From Rubrivivax sp. SCN 71-131 (GTDB taxonomy: Bacteria > Pseudomonadota > Gammaproteobacteria > Burkholderiales > Burkholderiaceae_C), in the NCBI GenBank assembly GCA_001724995.1, contig MEFD01000033.1:1-40330 (forward strand): a DNA stretch of 40,330 bases, written 5' to 3'. The translations under genes and the position numbers were made by a program. Below the pieces are notes generated by a model. The model was not told the DNA's origin and ran no database searches. It saw only the letters and a program-made list of their open reading frames with translations. This document shows positions 1 to 9,591 of this stretch, piece by piece (the stretch's first letter is position 1; every line of letters begins with the position of its first letter).

Positions 1-37
1 AAGGACGGTCCAACTCGGGCGCCCAGTGCTCAGTCAC
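1..37 (-). CDS. possible 5' end of a divergent gene running off the left edge
   Basis: On the minus strand a GTG at 37 opens a frame reading [12 protein letters not shown] and continues past the window edge. The residues look like real coding sequence rather than a GC-rich shadow, and a gene divergent from alaS would be normal here. Only 12 codons are visible, so the product cannot be named; a weak TTGAAG lies upstream as a possible ribosome site. It could be chance. Confidence 0.3.
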   Translation of the reverse strand, partial: MTEHWAPELDRP

Positions 38-63
38 GGGCTTCAACGCTTGGCCCAGAGGCC

Positions 64-80
64 GCTCGGGCTACCCGAGC
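64..80. repeat. 7-bp perfect inverted repeat upstream of alaS
   Basis: GCTCGGG (64-70), CTA, CCCGAGC (74-80) form a perfect stem with a three-base loop. It lies between the possible divergent gene start and the alaS promoter. It could be an operator, or a hairpin in either leader; the sequence alone does not decide. Confidence 0.5.
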
Positions 81-100
81 TGGTCCGAGGCCTGAAGATG

Positions 101-200
101 CAAGGGCCGCTGGCCGCGTCGGCGCGTCGGCGCGGCGCCACTGCCTACAATCCGCGGGTTCATCCCAGGGGCGGGGCGAACCCCCGGCCAGCGGCCCTTG
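101..200. repeat. 16-bp perfect inverted repeat bracketing the alaS promoter region
   Basis: The arms 101-116 and 185-200 are exact reverse complements over 16 bases (right arm CGGCCAGCGGCCCTTG), separated by 68 bases. The only good -10 box of the region (TACAAT, 146-151) lies between them. A nested pair, GGGTTC (156-161) and GAACCC (178-183), sits inside. The arms are far longer than chance palindromes in GC-rich DNA usually are. E. coli AlaRS is known to bind a palindrome flanking its own promoter, so an autoregulatory operator is a reasonable inference. Confidence 0.75.
146..151 (+). promoter_or_regulatory. candidate -10 box for alaS (TACAAT)
   Basis: TACAAT matches the sigma-70 -10 consensus at five of six bases and stands out in GC-rich surroundings. 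No good -35 hexamer lies 16-18 bases upstream, which would fit a regulated promoter. The implied start near 158 gives a leader of roughly 108 bases to the alaS ATG. Confidence 0.45.
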
Positions 201-265
201 TGACGGCACCGCAGGCGCGTTCGGACGCCCGCCGGGACGGGAATCCGACATCCAGAAAGCCGCCG

Positions 266-2908
266 ATGAAAGCCGCAGCGATCCGCTCCACCTTCCTGAA
301 CTACTTCGCCTCGAAGGGGCACCAGGTCGTCGCCTCCAGTCCCGTGGTGCCCGGCGACGACCCGACGCTGCTCTTCACCAACGCCGGCATGAACCAGTTC
401 AAGGATGTCTTCCTCGGCTTCGACAAGCGGCCCTACAGCCGCGCGGCGACGGCGCAGAAGTGCATCCGCGCCGGCGGCAAGCACAACGACCTCGAGAACG
501 TGGGTTACACCGCGCGCCACCACACCTTCTTCGAGATGCTCGGCAACTTCAGCTTCGGCGACTACTTCAAGCACGACGCGCTGAAGTACGCGTGGGAGCT
601 GCTGACCGTCTACTTCAAGCTGCCGCCCGAGCGCCTGTGGGCCACCGTCTACGCCGAGGACGACGAGGCCTACGACATCTGGCACCAGGTGATCGGCCTG
701 CCGCCCGAGCGCATCGTGCGCATCGGCGACAACAAGGGCGGGCGCTACCAGTCCGACAACTTCTGGATGATGGGCGACACCGGCCCCTGCGGCCCGTGCA
801 GCGAGATCTTCTACGACCACGGCCCCGAGGTCGCGGGCGGCCCACCGGGCAGCGCCGAGCAGGATGGCGATCGCTACATCGAGATCTGGAACAACGTCTT
901 CATGCAGTTCAACCGCACCGAAGACGGCACGATGCACCGCCTGCCCAAGCCGAGCGTCGACACCGGCATGGGCCTCGAGCGCCTGGCTGCGGTGCTGCAG
1001 CACGTGCACAGCAACTACGAGATCGACCTCTTCGCGACCCTGCTCGCGGCCACGCGGGACGCCGTGCTGGATGCCGGCGGCGCGCGCGACGCGGCCTGGG
1101 CGAGGGACCTGCAGACGCCGAGCCTGAAGGTCATCGCCGACCACATCCGCGCCTGCGCCTTCACCGTCACCGACGGCGTCATCCCCGGCAACGAGGGCCG
1201 CGGCTACGTGCTGCGGCGCATTGCCCGGCGCGCCATCCGCCACGGCTACAAGCTCGGCGCGCGGCGGCCCTTCTTCCACAAGCTGGTGGCGCCCTTGGCG
1301 GCCGAGATGGGCGAGGCCTACCCCGAGCTGCGCCGCGAGGCCGTGCGCGTAACCGAGGTGCTGCAGGTCGAGGAGGAGCGCTTCTTCCAGACCATCGCCA
1401 ACGGCATGGAGATCCTGGAAGCGGCGCTGGCCAGGGGCGAGCAGCACATCGACGGCGACACCGTCTTCAAGCTGCACGACACCTTCGGCTTCCCGCTGGA
1501 CCTCACCGCCGACGTCTGCCGCGAGCGCGGCGTGGCGGTCGACGAGGCCGGCTTCAACGCCGCGATGAACCGCCAGCGCGAGCAGGCGCGCGCCGCGACC
1601 AAGTTCAAGATGGCCGCGGGGCTTCCCTACACCGGTGACGACACCGCCTTCCACGGCTACGAGCACCTGGTGTGCGAGCACAGCAAGGTGGTGGCGATCT
1701 ACGTCGACGGCAGCGCGGTGACCCGGGCCAAGGCCGGCGACGACGTCGTCGTCGTGCTCGACCACACGCCCTTCTACGCCGAGAGCGGCGGCCAGGTCGG
1801 CGACCGCGGCGAGCTGCGCAACGCACGCTCGCGCGTGCTCGTCGAGGACACGGTGAAGATCCAGGCCGCCGTGCACGGTCACCAGGGCCGCATCGTCGAG
1901 GGCGAGGTGGAGCTGGGCGACGTCTTCGTCGCGCGCGTGGACGCCGAGCAGCGCGCGCGCACGGCGCGCAACCACAGCGTCACGCACCTCATGCACAAGG
2001 CGCTGCGCGAGGTGCTGGGCGCCCACGTGCAGCAGAAGGGCTCGCTCGTCAGCCCTGAGCGCACGCGCTTCGACTTCGCGCACAACCACCCGATGAGCGC
2101 GGCGCAGATCGCGCAGGTCGAGGCGATCGTCAACGCCGAGATCCTCGCCAACACGGCGACGCAGGCGCGTGTGCTGCCGCTGGAAGAAGCCCAGAAGCTG
2201 GGCGCGATGATGCTCTTCGGCGAGAAGTACGGCGACACCGTGCGCGTGCTCGACATCGGCAGCAGCCGCGAGCTCTGCGGCGGCACGCACGTGCAGCGCA
2301 GCGGCGACATCGGCCTCTTCAAGATCGTCGCGGAGAGCGGAATCGCTGCGGGCGTGCGCCGCGTCGAGGCCGTCACCGGGGACAACGCGCTGGCCTACCT
2401 GCAGCAGCTCGAAGGCACGCTCGAGCGCGTGGCGGCGCGGCTGAAGGTGGCACCCGCGGAAGTCGATGGCCGCGTCGATGCGGTGCTCGAGCACGCGCGC
2501 GCGCTCGAGAAGCAGATTACCGCGCTCAAGGGGCGCCTGGCCTCGGCGCAGGGCGATGATCTCGCCGCACAGGCCATCGACGTGAAGGGCCTGAAGGTGC
2601 TGGCTGCGCGCCTGGACGGCGCCGACGCCGCGACGCTGCGCACGACACTGGACCAGTTGAAGAACAAGCTCAAGAGCGCGGCCATCGTGCTCGCCGCGGT
2701 CGACGGCGGCAAGGTCCAGCTCGCCGCGGGCGTGACCGCGGACGCGATGGGCCGCGTGAAGGCTGGCGAGCTCGTCAACTTCGTCGCCAGCCAGGTCGGC
2801 GGCAAGGGCGGCGGCAAGCCGGATCTGGCGATGGCCGGCGGGACGGACGCCGTCGCGCTGCCCAAGGCGCTGGCCTCGGTGGCGGGCTGGGTGGGGGAGC
2901 GCGCCTGA
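266..2908 (+). CDS. alaS: alanyl-tRNA synthetase
   Basis: This enzyme charges tRNA-Ala with alanine in the cytoplasm and clears mischarged Ser/Gly. The protein is 880 residues, the normal family length. The N-terminal class II catalytic core runs from the start ([26 protein letters not shown]) to about residue 440. The editing domain has the metal ligands H570 and H574 (NHSVTHLMH) and C671/H675 (CGGTH). A C-terminal DHHA1/C-Ala domain ends with [12 protein letters not shown]. The ATG at 266 was chosen because [14 protein letters not shown] is the usual N-terminus; the frame is open 240 bases further upstream, but that part reads as leader. It is transcribed alone, with inverted repeats around its promoter. 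The assignment is essentially certain. Confidence 0.99.
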   Translation: MKAAAIRSTFLNYFASKGHQVVASSPVVPGDDPTLLFTNAGMNQFKDVFLGFDKRPYSRAATAQKCIRAGGKHNDLENVGYTARHHTFFEMLGNFSFGDYFKHDALKYAWELLTVYFKLPPERLWATVYAEDDEAYDIWHQVIGLPPERIVRIGDNKGGRYQSDNFWMMGDTGPCGPCSEIFYDHGPEVAGGPPGSAEQDGDRYIEIWNNVFMQFNRTEDGTMHRLPKPSVDTGMGLERLAAVLQHVHSNYEIDLFATLLAATRDAVLDAGGARDAAWARDLQTPSLKVIADHIRACAFTVTDGVIPGNEGRGYVLRRIARRAIRHGYKLGARRPFFHKLVAPLAAEMGEAYPELRREAVRVTEVLQVEEERFFQTIANGMEILEAALARGEQHIDGDTVFKLHDTFGFPLDLTADVCRERGVAVDEAGFNAAMNRQREQARAATKFKMAAGLPYTGDDTAFHGYEHLVCEHSKVVAIYVDGSAVTRAKAGDDVVVVLDHTPFYAESGGQVGDRGELRNARSRVLVEDTVKIQAAVHGHQGRIVEGEVELGDVFVARVDAEQRARTARNHSVTHLMHKALREVLGAHVQQKGSLVSPERTRFDFAHNHPMSAAQIAQVEAIVNAEILANTATQARVLPLEEAQKLGAMMLFGEKYGDTVRVLDIGSSRELCGGTHVQRSGDIGLFKIVAESGIAAGVRRVEAVTGDNALAYLQQLEGTLERVAARLKVAPAEVDGRVDAVLEHARALEKQITALKGRLASAQGDDLAAQAIDVKGLKVLAARLDGADAATLRTTLDQLKNKLKSAAIVLAAVDGGKVQLAAGVTADAMGRVKAGELVNFVASQVGGKGGGKPDLAMAGGTDAVALPKALASVAGWVGERA

Positions 2909-2920
2909 GCGGCGCGCGAA

Positions 2921-3367
2921 TCACGCCGCCGCCGCCGGCAGGCCGAAGAGTCGGTCGAAGGCCCAGGTGAAGGCGAAGGTGTAGACGAGAAAGAAGAGGA
3001 GCAGGGCCAGGTCCAGCAGCAGCGCGGACCACAGGCCGACGTCCAGCCACCAGGCCATGAAGGGCACGAGCCAGATGACCAGGCCGCCCTCGAAGCCGAT
3101 CGCGTGCGCGATGCGCCGCGTCGCGCTGCGGCCGCGCACGGGCTGGCGCGCTTCCCAGCGCTCGAAGAAGAGGTTGAAGATCCAGTTCCAGGTCACGGCG
3201 ATTGCCGAGCTGCCGACGGCCAGGCCGCCGGCGGTGGCCAGGTCCTGCTGGCCGGCGAGCATCGCCAGCGTGACGACGGCGATCGCCAGCGCCTCGTAGA
3301 GCGCGACGTAGCAGGCCCGTCGCCACGGGCCCTGGAACGAGAACAACAGCGGCGGGCGGGGGAGCAT
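2921..3367 (-). CDS. PACE-family efflux membrane protein
   Basis: The protein is 148 residues with four hydrophobic segments arranged as two bacterial transmembrane pair repeats. It has the family signatures WNWIFN at the end of the second segment and RRIAHAIGFEGG at the start of the third. The PACE family (type member AceI of Acinetobacter) comprises proton-coupled inner-membrane exporters of chlorhexidine, acriflavine and other biocides, probably with natural polyamine-like substrates. Many members lie next to a LysR regulator; none is visible here. The gene converges on alaS with a 12-base gap and is divergent from the Bug receptor. The family assignment is firm; the substrate is unknown. 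Confidence 0.92.
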   Translation of the reverse strand: MLPRPPLLFSFQGPWRRACYVALYEALAIAVVTLAMLAGQQDLATAGGLAVGSSAIAVTWNWIFNLFFERWEARQPVRGRSATRRIAHAIGFEGGLVIWLVPFMAWWLDVGLWSALLLDLALLLFFLVYTFAFTWAFDRLFGLPAAAA

Positions 3368-3562
3368 GGGTCGCCACTCTAACCAAGGCGACGCGCGGCT
3401 CGAGCTGCGGCGGCTGCAGCGTGCGCGCCACGTTCCTACGCGTTTTGCCCCATTGCGACGAAGGCAGTCGCTGGCGAGAGTGCGGATCGACTCGCCGCAC
3501 CGCTGCTGCGCCCGATGCGCCGGGCATCAAGACCCCGCGCGCCCACCCTTGGAGACCCCACG

Positions 3563-4534
3563 ATGACGCGTACTCCCCGCCGTCTGCTGCTGACCCTGTT
3601 CGCCGGACTGGCCTTGGCCGGCACGGCGATGGCCGATACCTGGCCGTCGAAGCCGATGCGCCTGGTCGTCAACTTCCCGCCCGGCGGCGCGGCCGACGCG
3701 ATGGCGCGCGCACTCGGGCCGCACCTGTCCGAGGCGCTCAAGCAACCGCTGGTGATCGAGAACAAGCCCGGCGCGGGGGGCAACATCGGCGGGCTCGAGG
3801 TCGCGCGTTCCGCCAGCGACGGCTACACCTTTCTCATGAGCTCGGGCGGTGCGATCACCATCAACCCGCTCATCTACGCCAAGATGGGCTACGACCCGGA
3901 GAAGGAACTCGTGCCGGTGGCCGCGGTGGCGCGCGTGCTCGTCTACCTCGAGGTGAAGGACTCGCTGCCGGTGAAGACGGTGCAGGAATTCGTCGCCTAC
4001 GCCAAGGCCAACCCGGGCAAGCTGAGCTACGGCACGCCGGGGCAGGGGAGCTCGCCGCATCTCGCGGCCGAGATGTTCGACCGCATGGCCGGCGTGAAGA
4101 CGACGCACGTGCCCTACAAGGGCGCGGGCCCGGCGCTGATCGATGTGCTCAACGGGCAGCTCGACTTCTGGTTCGATCCGGGCCCCGGGCTCAAGCATCT
4201 GAAGGACGGCAAGATCCGCTTGCTGGCCATCGGCAGCCCGAAGCGCTCACCGCTCTACCCGGACGTGCCGACGCTCGACGAGGCCGGCCTGAAGGGCTTC
4301 AACGCCGACACGATGTTCGGCATCTACGCGCCCCGGGGCACGCCGGCGGAGGCGCTGGCGCGCATCCACGACGAGGTCAACAAGGCGCTGGCACGCCCCG
4401 AGGTGGTGCAGGTGCTGCGCGCGCTCGGCGCGGACCCGGCGCCGATGGGGCGCGAGGCCTTCGTCGAACACCAGAACCATGAGCGGGACCGTTTCGGCAG
4501 CCTCGTCAAGGCGATCGGCCTGCGGCTGGAGTGA
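3563..4534 (+). CDS. Bug-family (TctC-like) periplasmic solute-binding protein, orphan
   Basis: The protein is 323 residues with a classical signal peptide (MTRTPRRLLLTLFAGLALAG, cleavage likely after AMA near residue 24). The mature start, WPSKPMRLVVNFPPGGAADA, is the hallmark of Bug receptors, which capture carboxylates such as citrate, glutarate or aromatic acids for tripartite tricarboxylate transporters. A further family region is YGTPGQGSSPHLAAEMF. The ATG at 3563 follows a GGAG and is preferred over an upstream in-frame start at 3515. No membrane subunits are adjacent, which is typical because Burkholderiales genomes carry many orphan Bug genes. It might share the TctAB proteins encoded at 12803-14793. 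The ligand cannot be predicted. Confidence 0.93.
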   Translation: MTRTPRRLLLTLFAGLALAGTAMADTWPSKPMRLVVNFPPGGAADAMARALGPHLSEALKQPLVIENKPGAGGNIGGLEVARSASDGYTFLMSSGGAITINPLIYAKMGYDPEKELVPVAAVARVLVYLEVKDSLPVKTVQEFVAYAKANPGKLSYGTPGQGSSPHLAAEMFDRMAGVKTTHVPYKGAGPALIDVLNGQLDFWFDPGPGLKHLKDGKIRLLAIGSPKRSPLYPDVPTLDEAGLKGFNADTMFGIYAPRGTPAEALARIHDEVNKALARPEVVQVLRALGADPAPMGREAFVEHQNHERDRFGSLVKAIGLRLE

Positions 4535-4544
4535 CCCCCTCGCC

Positions 4545-4600
4545 CGCCCGCGCCGGGCGCAGGCGGACGCACGCGCGACCCGCGCTGCGCCCCGGGGCGC
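4545..4600 (+). terminator. two GC-rich hairpins after the Bug gene
   Basis: CGCCCG-CGC-CGGGCG at 4545-4559 is a perfect six-pair hairpin starting 10 bases after the stop codon. A second perfect palindrome, GCGCCCC/GGGGCGC, lies at 4587-4600. Neither has a T-tract, so termination or 3'-end protection is inferred rather than shown. Confidence 0.45.
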
Positions 4601-4674
4601 GTGGTCTGCATCTCCCGGCTGCAGCGCAAGTCGTTCCACGTCGTCGACGGCGAGGAATTGTTCGCCGCTCACAT

Positions 4675-4688
4675 TGGATCTTGATCAA
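4675..4688. promoter_or_regulatory. FNR/ANR-type box upstream of the hemerythrin gene
   Basis: TGGAT-CTTG-ATCAA matches the FNR/ANR consensus TTGAT-N4-ATCAA at nine of ten defined bases. It is in the only AT-richer patch between 4535 and 4796, about 110 bases before the hemerythrin-like start. Oxygen- or NO-responsive control would suit a diiron-type protein. No convincing -10 lies exactly where a class II site would put it. Confidence 0.5.
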
Positions 4689-4796
4689 GAATAAGCGTTT
4701 ACCCTTGTTTCGAGTTGCCGGCATGGGTCGAGATATCGGGAGGCTACGGGGCGCTTGGGTCTCGGGCAAACTCCCCCAGCACGCCGGAGACAAGAA

Positions 4797-5213
4797 GTGA
4801 ACCTCGAGAAATTCAAGGAGCAGCACGTCCAGATCCTTCGTCACGTCGACGATCTGCGCCGGCTCAGTCGTGGCGGCATCTCCGACAACGCCCCGGGCCT
4901 CGCCGGCGGCGTGGTGGCCATGAGCTCGCTCATCAAGCTGCACCTGGCGGCCGAGGAACTGGCCCTCTATCCCGCGCTGCAGCGCTCCGGCAATTCCGAG
5001 CTCGCGCAGCTTGGCGCGCGCTTCCAATCCGACATGCGGCCGATCGCCGCGGCCTTCGACGCCTTCGCGCGGCGCTGGAATACGGCGCAGGCGATCCGCG
5101 CGGACGCGGACGGTTTTCGTCGTGCGGCCAATGAGACGCTGCGTTGTCTGTGGGAGCGCATGCGCCTCGAGAACCGCGACTTCTACCCGAAGGTCGAGAC
5201 GACGCGCGCCTGA
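4797..5213 (+). CDS. hemerythrin-like HHE domain protein
   Basis: The protein is 138 residues, predicted to be an all-helical bundle. The first half carries H10 (KFKEQHVQIL), H16 and an HxxxE pair, H49/E53 (IKLHLAAEE). In the C-terminal helix (WERMRLENRDFYP) the position usually occupied by the second HxxxE histidine appears to be Arg121, with E125 retained, so the metal site may be incomplete or different from true hemerythrins. A GTG start at 4797 is chosen because GGAGA lies six bases before it and it matches the natural helix start (NLEKFKEQH). Hemerythrin-like domains bind oxygen or NO, or store iron; which applies here is unknown. The gene is monocistronic, converges on dnaJ, and has an FNR/ANR-like box upstream. 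Confidence 0.85.
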   Translation: MNLEKFKEQHVQILRHVDDLRRLSRGGISDNAPGLAGGVVAMSSLIKLHLAAEELALYPALQRSGNSELAQLGARFQSDMRPIAAAFDAFARRWNTAQAIRADADGFRRAANETLRCLWERMRLENRDFYPKVETTRA

Positions 5214-5261
5214 AGGCAGGCTTTCGCGCCCGGTCGCGGCTGATGGATCTTGCGGGGCCGG

Positions 5262-6416
5262 CTACTTGAACAGGTCCTTCACGCGATCGGTCCAGCTCTT
5301 GGCGTTGGGCGAGTGCTTGTCGCCGCCCTTGCGGAAGGACTCGTCGAGGTCCTTGAGCAGCTTGCGCTGGTGCTCGGTCAGCTTCACCGGTGTTTCGACC
5401 GTCACGTGGCAGTAGAGGTCGCCCGGGTAGCTCGAGCGGATGCCCTTGATGCCCTTGCCGCGCAGGCGGAAGGTCTTGCCGTGCTGCGTGCCCTCCGGCA
5501 GGTCGATCTCCACCTTGCCGCCTGAGAGAGTGGGCACCTCGATCGAGCCTCCCAGCGCCGCGGTGGTGAGTGCGATCGGCACCGAGCAGTGCAGGTCGTC
5601 GCCGTCGCGCTCGAACATCTCGTGGGCCTTGATGCGGATCTCGATGTAGAGGTCGCCCGCGGGCCCGCCATTGGTGCCGGGCTCGCCGTTGCCGGCCGAG
5701 CGGATGCGCATGCCTTCGTTGATGCCCGGCGGCACCTTCACCTCCAGCGTCTTCTGGCGCTTGACCCGACCGGCGCCGCTGCAGCTCGTGCAGGGCTCGG
5801 GAATGATCTTGCCGCTGCCTCGGCAGTGCGGGCAGGTCTGCTGGATGCTGAAGAAGCCCTGGCGCAGGTGCACGGCGCCGCTGCCGTTGCAACTCGGGCA
5901 GGTCTTGGCGCTGGTGCCGGGCTTGGCGCCGCTGCCCTTGCAGGTTTCGCAGTGGTCCCAGCTCGGAATGCGGATCTGCGCGTCCTTGCCGCCTGCGGCT
6001 TCCTCGAGCGTGATCTCCATCGCGTAGCTGAGGTCCGCGCCGCGATAGACCTGCTGGCCGCCGCCGCGACGGCCACCACCGCCGCCGCCGCCGCCGAAGA
6101 TGTCGCCGAAGATGTCGCCGAAGGCCTCGGCAAAGCCGCCGAAGCCCTCCGCACCCGGTCCGCCGCGCCCGCCGGCCATGCTCGGGTCGACGCCGGCGTG
6201 GCCGAACTGGTCATAGGCCGCGCGCTTCTGCGGCTCGGAGAGGATCTCGTAGGCCTCCTTGATCTCCTTGAACTTCTCCTCGGCCTTCTTCGCCTCGTCA
6301 CCCTGGTTGCGGTCCGGGTGATGCTTCATGGCCAGCTTGCGGTAGGCCTTCTTGATGTCGTCCTCCGCGGCGTTCTTGGGGACGCCGAGGACTTCGTAGT
6401 AGTCGCGCTTTGCCAT
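5262..6416 (-). CDS. dnaJ: chaperone DnaJ (Hsp40)
   Basis: This type I J-protein delivers substrates to DnaK and stimulates its ATPase. The protein is 384 residues. The J domain has [16 protein letters not shown] and the HPD motif (KHHPDRNQ) at about residues 32-35. A Gly-rich linker follows ([13 protein letters not shown]), then four zinc-binding CxxCxGxG repeats ([32 protein letters not shown]) and two beta-barrel client-binding domains. It is the last gene of the grpE-dnaK-dnaJ cluster, 115 bases after dnaK, with hairpins in the gap. The ATG at 6416 gives the canonical N-terminus. Confidence 0.99.
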   Translation of the reverse strand: MAKRDYYEVLGVPKNAAEDDIKKAYRKLAMKHHPDRNQGDEAKKAEEKFKEIKEAYEILSEPQKRAAYDQFGHAGVDPSMAGGRGGPGAEGFGGFAEAFGDIFGDIFGGGGGGGGRRGGGQQVYRGADLSYAMEITLEEAAGGKDAQIRIPSWDHCETCKGSGAKPGTSAKTCPSCNGSGAVHLRQGFFSIQQTCPHCRGSGKIIPEPCTSCSGAGRVKRQKTLEVKVPPGINEGMRIRSAGNGEPGTNGGPAGDLYIEIRIKAHEMFERDGDDLHCSVPIALTTAALGGSIEVPTLSGGKVEIDLPEGTQHGKTFRLRGKGIKGIRSSYPGDLYCHVTVETPVKLTEHQRKLLKDLDESFRKGGDKHSPNAKSWTDRVKDLFK

Positions 6417-6456
6417 GGTCCGATGTCGTCAACGAAACGAAAGCGCCGCGCGAAGC

Positions 6457-6526
6457 GGCAGGCTCGGGCCTGCCCTGGCTTGCACGCGGCGGAACGGGCC
6501 CGGGCGACCCCCAAAGGGGCCGCCCG
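6457..6526 (-). terminator. paired hairpins between dnaK and dnaJ
   Basis: GGCAGGC-TCGG-GCCTGCC (6457-6474) is a perfect seven-pair stem with a tetraloop. A second structure, CGGGCG..CCCC-AAA-GGGG..CGCCCG, follows at 6501-6526. Both lie in the dnaK-dnaJ spacer. They could attenuate read-through or protect the dnaK 3' end, giving less DnaJ than DnaK. No U-tract is present. Confidence 0.45.
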
Positions 6527-6531
6527 ACGCG

Positions 6532-8472
<1,941 letters not shown>

Positions 8473-8559
8473 GCTGGTTGCTCCTGAAGCGGAAATCCGG
8501 TTGTCTTCGAGTTGTGGATAAGTCGGGCGCTTTTCAAGCCCGCAATGCCAGTGCCGGCC

Positions 8560-9081
8560 CTACCTGGGCGCGGACACCATGACCAATGCCGGGCGCAGCA
8601 CGCGATCGGCGATCAGATAGCCCGTCTGCAGCAGCGAGACGACGGTGTTGGGCTCCTGCTCGGCGGGGACGACGCCGATGGCCTGGTGCTGGTGCGGGTC
8701 GAAGCGGGTGCCGGCGAGCGGGGCGATCTGCACCACCTTGTTGCGCTCGAGGGCCTGCAGGAGCTGTTCGAGCGTGAGCTTCACGCCTTCGCCCATCTGC
8801 TGCGCACTCGCGTTCTCGATCGACGCCGCGGCCTGCAGGCTGTCCAGCACCGGCAGCAGGCTCTCGGCGAAGGCCTCGATCGCGAACTTGCGCGCCTTGG
8901 CGATGTCCTCCTCGCTGCGCCGGCGCACGTTCTCGACTTCTGCCCGCGCGCGCAGGAAGGCGTCGGTCATCTCGAGGTTCTTGGCCTGCAGCTGGGCCAC
9001 CATGGCTTCGGCGGAGAGGTCGGCGTCGGAAGCGGCCAGGACCGCGTCGTCCTGGGGCTGTGGGGCTTGGTCTTGGGTCAT
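8560..9081 (-). CDS. grpE: nucleotide exchange factor GrpE
   Basis: GrpE releases ADP from DnaK and acts as a thermosensor in the chaperone cycle. The protein is 173 residues from the ATG at 9081 ([15 protein letters not shown]). A long coiled-coil helix ([24 protein letters not shown]) is followed by the C-terminal beta domain containing MTLEQL-like and HQAIGVVPA segments and the closing [15 protein letters not shown]. The open frame reaches 9138, but this added stretch overlaps the heat-shock promoter and is not conserved in character, so 9081 is preferred. It is the first gene of grpE-dnaK-dnaJ. Confidence 0.97.
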   Translation of the reverse strand: MTQDQAPQPQDDAVLAASDADLSAEAMVAQLQAKNLEMTDAFLRARAEVENVRRRSEEDIAKARKFAIEAFAESLLPVLDSLQAAASIENASAQQMGEGVKLTLEQLLQALERNKVVQIAPLAGTRFDPHQHQAIGVVPAEQEPNTVVSLLQTGYLIADRVLRPALVMVSAPR

Positions 9082-9111
9082 GAGGGTTCGAAATCCGCGG
9101 TACGCGCGTGC

Positions 9112-9139
9112 AGTTGGGGTCGATCGGCGGCGCTTCAAG
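9112..9139 (-). promoter_or_regulatory. sigma-32 (RpoH) heat-shock promoter for grpE-dnaK-dnaJ
   Basis: On the minus strand CTTGAAG (9139-9133) is followed after 13 bases by CCCCAACT (9119-9112). The RpoH consensus is CTTGAAA, 11-16 bases, CCCCATNT, so the match is six of seven and six of seven defined bases with ideal spacing. The downstream gene is grpE. No CIRCE element is present, consistent with RpoH rather than HrcA control. Confidence 0.85.
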
Positions 9140-9168
9140 AGGCCCGCGGCGGCCTGCAGCCGCGGCCT

Positions 9169-9591
9169 TCAGCCGCCGTCGTCGAGGCTTGCGCTCCAGC
9201 GGTTCCAGTCGACGAGCTGGCGCCGGTCGCGCTTGGTCGGGCGGCCCTCGCGCAGGCTGTCGGCGGGCTCGACGCCCATGCGACGCTGTGCCGCCGCGGC
9301 CTCGCGCGCGGCGATGCTCTCGGGCGTCTCGCGGTAGAGCGCCTGCGCCACCGGCGCCGGGCCGCGCACCTGGCTCAGGCCGAGCACCTCGACCACGCGC
9401 GTGATGGCGCCCTGGCGCAAGCCGAGGCGATCGCCGACGTGGACTTCGCGCGCCGGCTTGGCGGGCTGCCCGTTGACGTCGATGCGGCCGCGGTCGATTT
9501 CGTCGGCCGCCAGCGAGCGCGTCTTGTAGAAGCGGGCGGCCCAGAGCCACTTGTCCAGGCGTGTGCGGTCGTTGGGGCGGGCGTCCGGCAT
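9169..9591 (-). CDS. hslR: ribosome-associated heat shock protein Hsp15 (S4 domain)
   Basis: The protein is 140 residues. The N-terminal S4 RNA-binding domain is typical of Hsp15: RLDKWLWAARFYKTRSLA, then GRIDVNGQPAKPAREVHVGD. A basic C-terminal tail follows (EGRPTKRDRRQLVDW). Hsp15 binds free 50S subunits carrying a nascent chain and helps rescue blocked ribosomes; it is heat-induced in E. coli. The ATG at 9591 shares one base with the tctE stop, suggesting coupling to the upstream sensor gene. A GC-rich hairpin region (9141-9167) and the RpoH promoter separate it from grpE. Confidence 0.93.
   Translation of the reverse strand: MPDARPNDRTRLDKWLWAARFYKTRSLAADEIDRGRIDVNGQPAKPAREVHVGDRLGLRQGAITRVVEVLGLSQVRGPAPVAQALYRETPESIAAREAAAAQRRMGVEPADSLREGRPTKRDRRQLVDWNRWSASLDDGG

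Noticed and set aside
71..2494. 807-codon open frame antisense to alaS
   Set aside because: It is the His/Ala/Arg/Val-rich antisense shadow of a GC-rich coding gene; the plus strand is unmistakably AlaRS.
6417..6531. CIRCE/HrcA operator in the chaperone cluster
   Set aside because: No TTAGCACTC-N9-GAGTGCTAA element is present here or before grpE; the RpoH promoter accounts for regulation.
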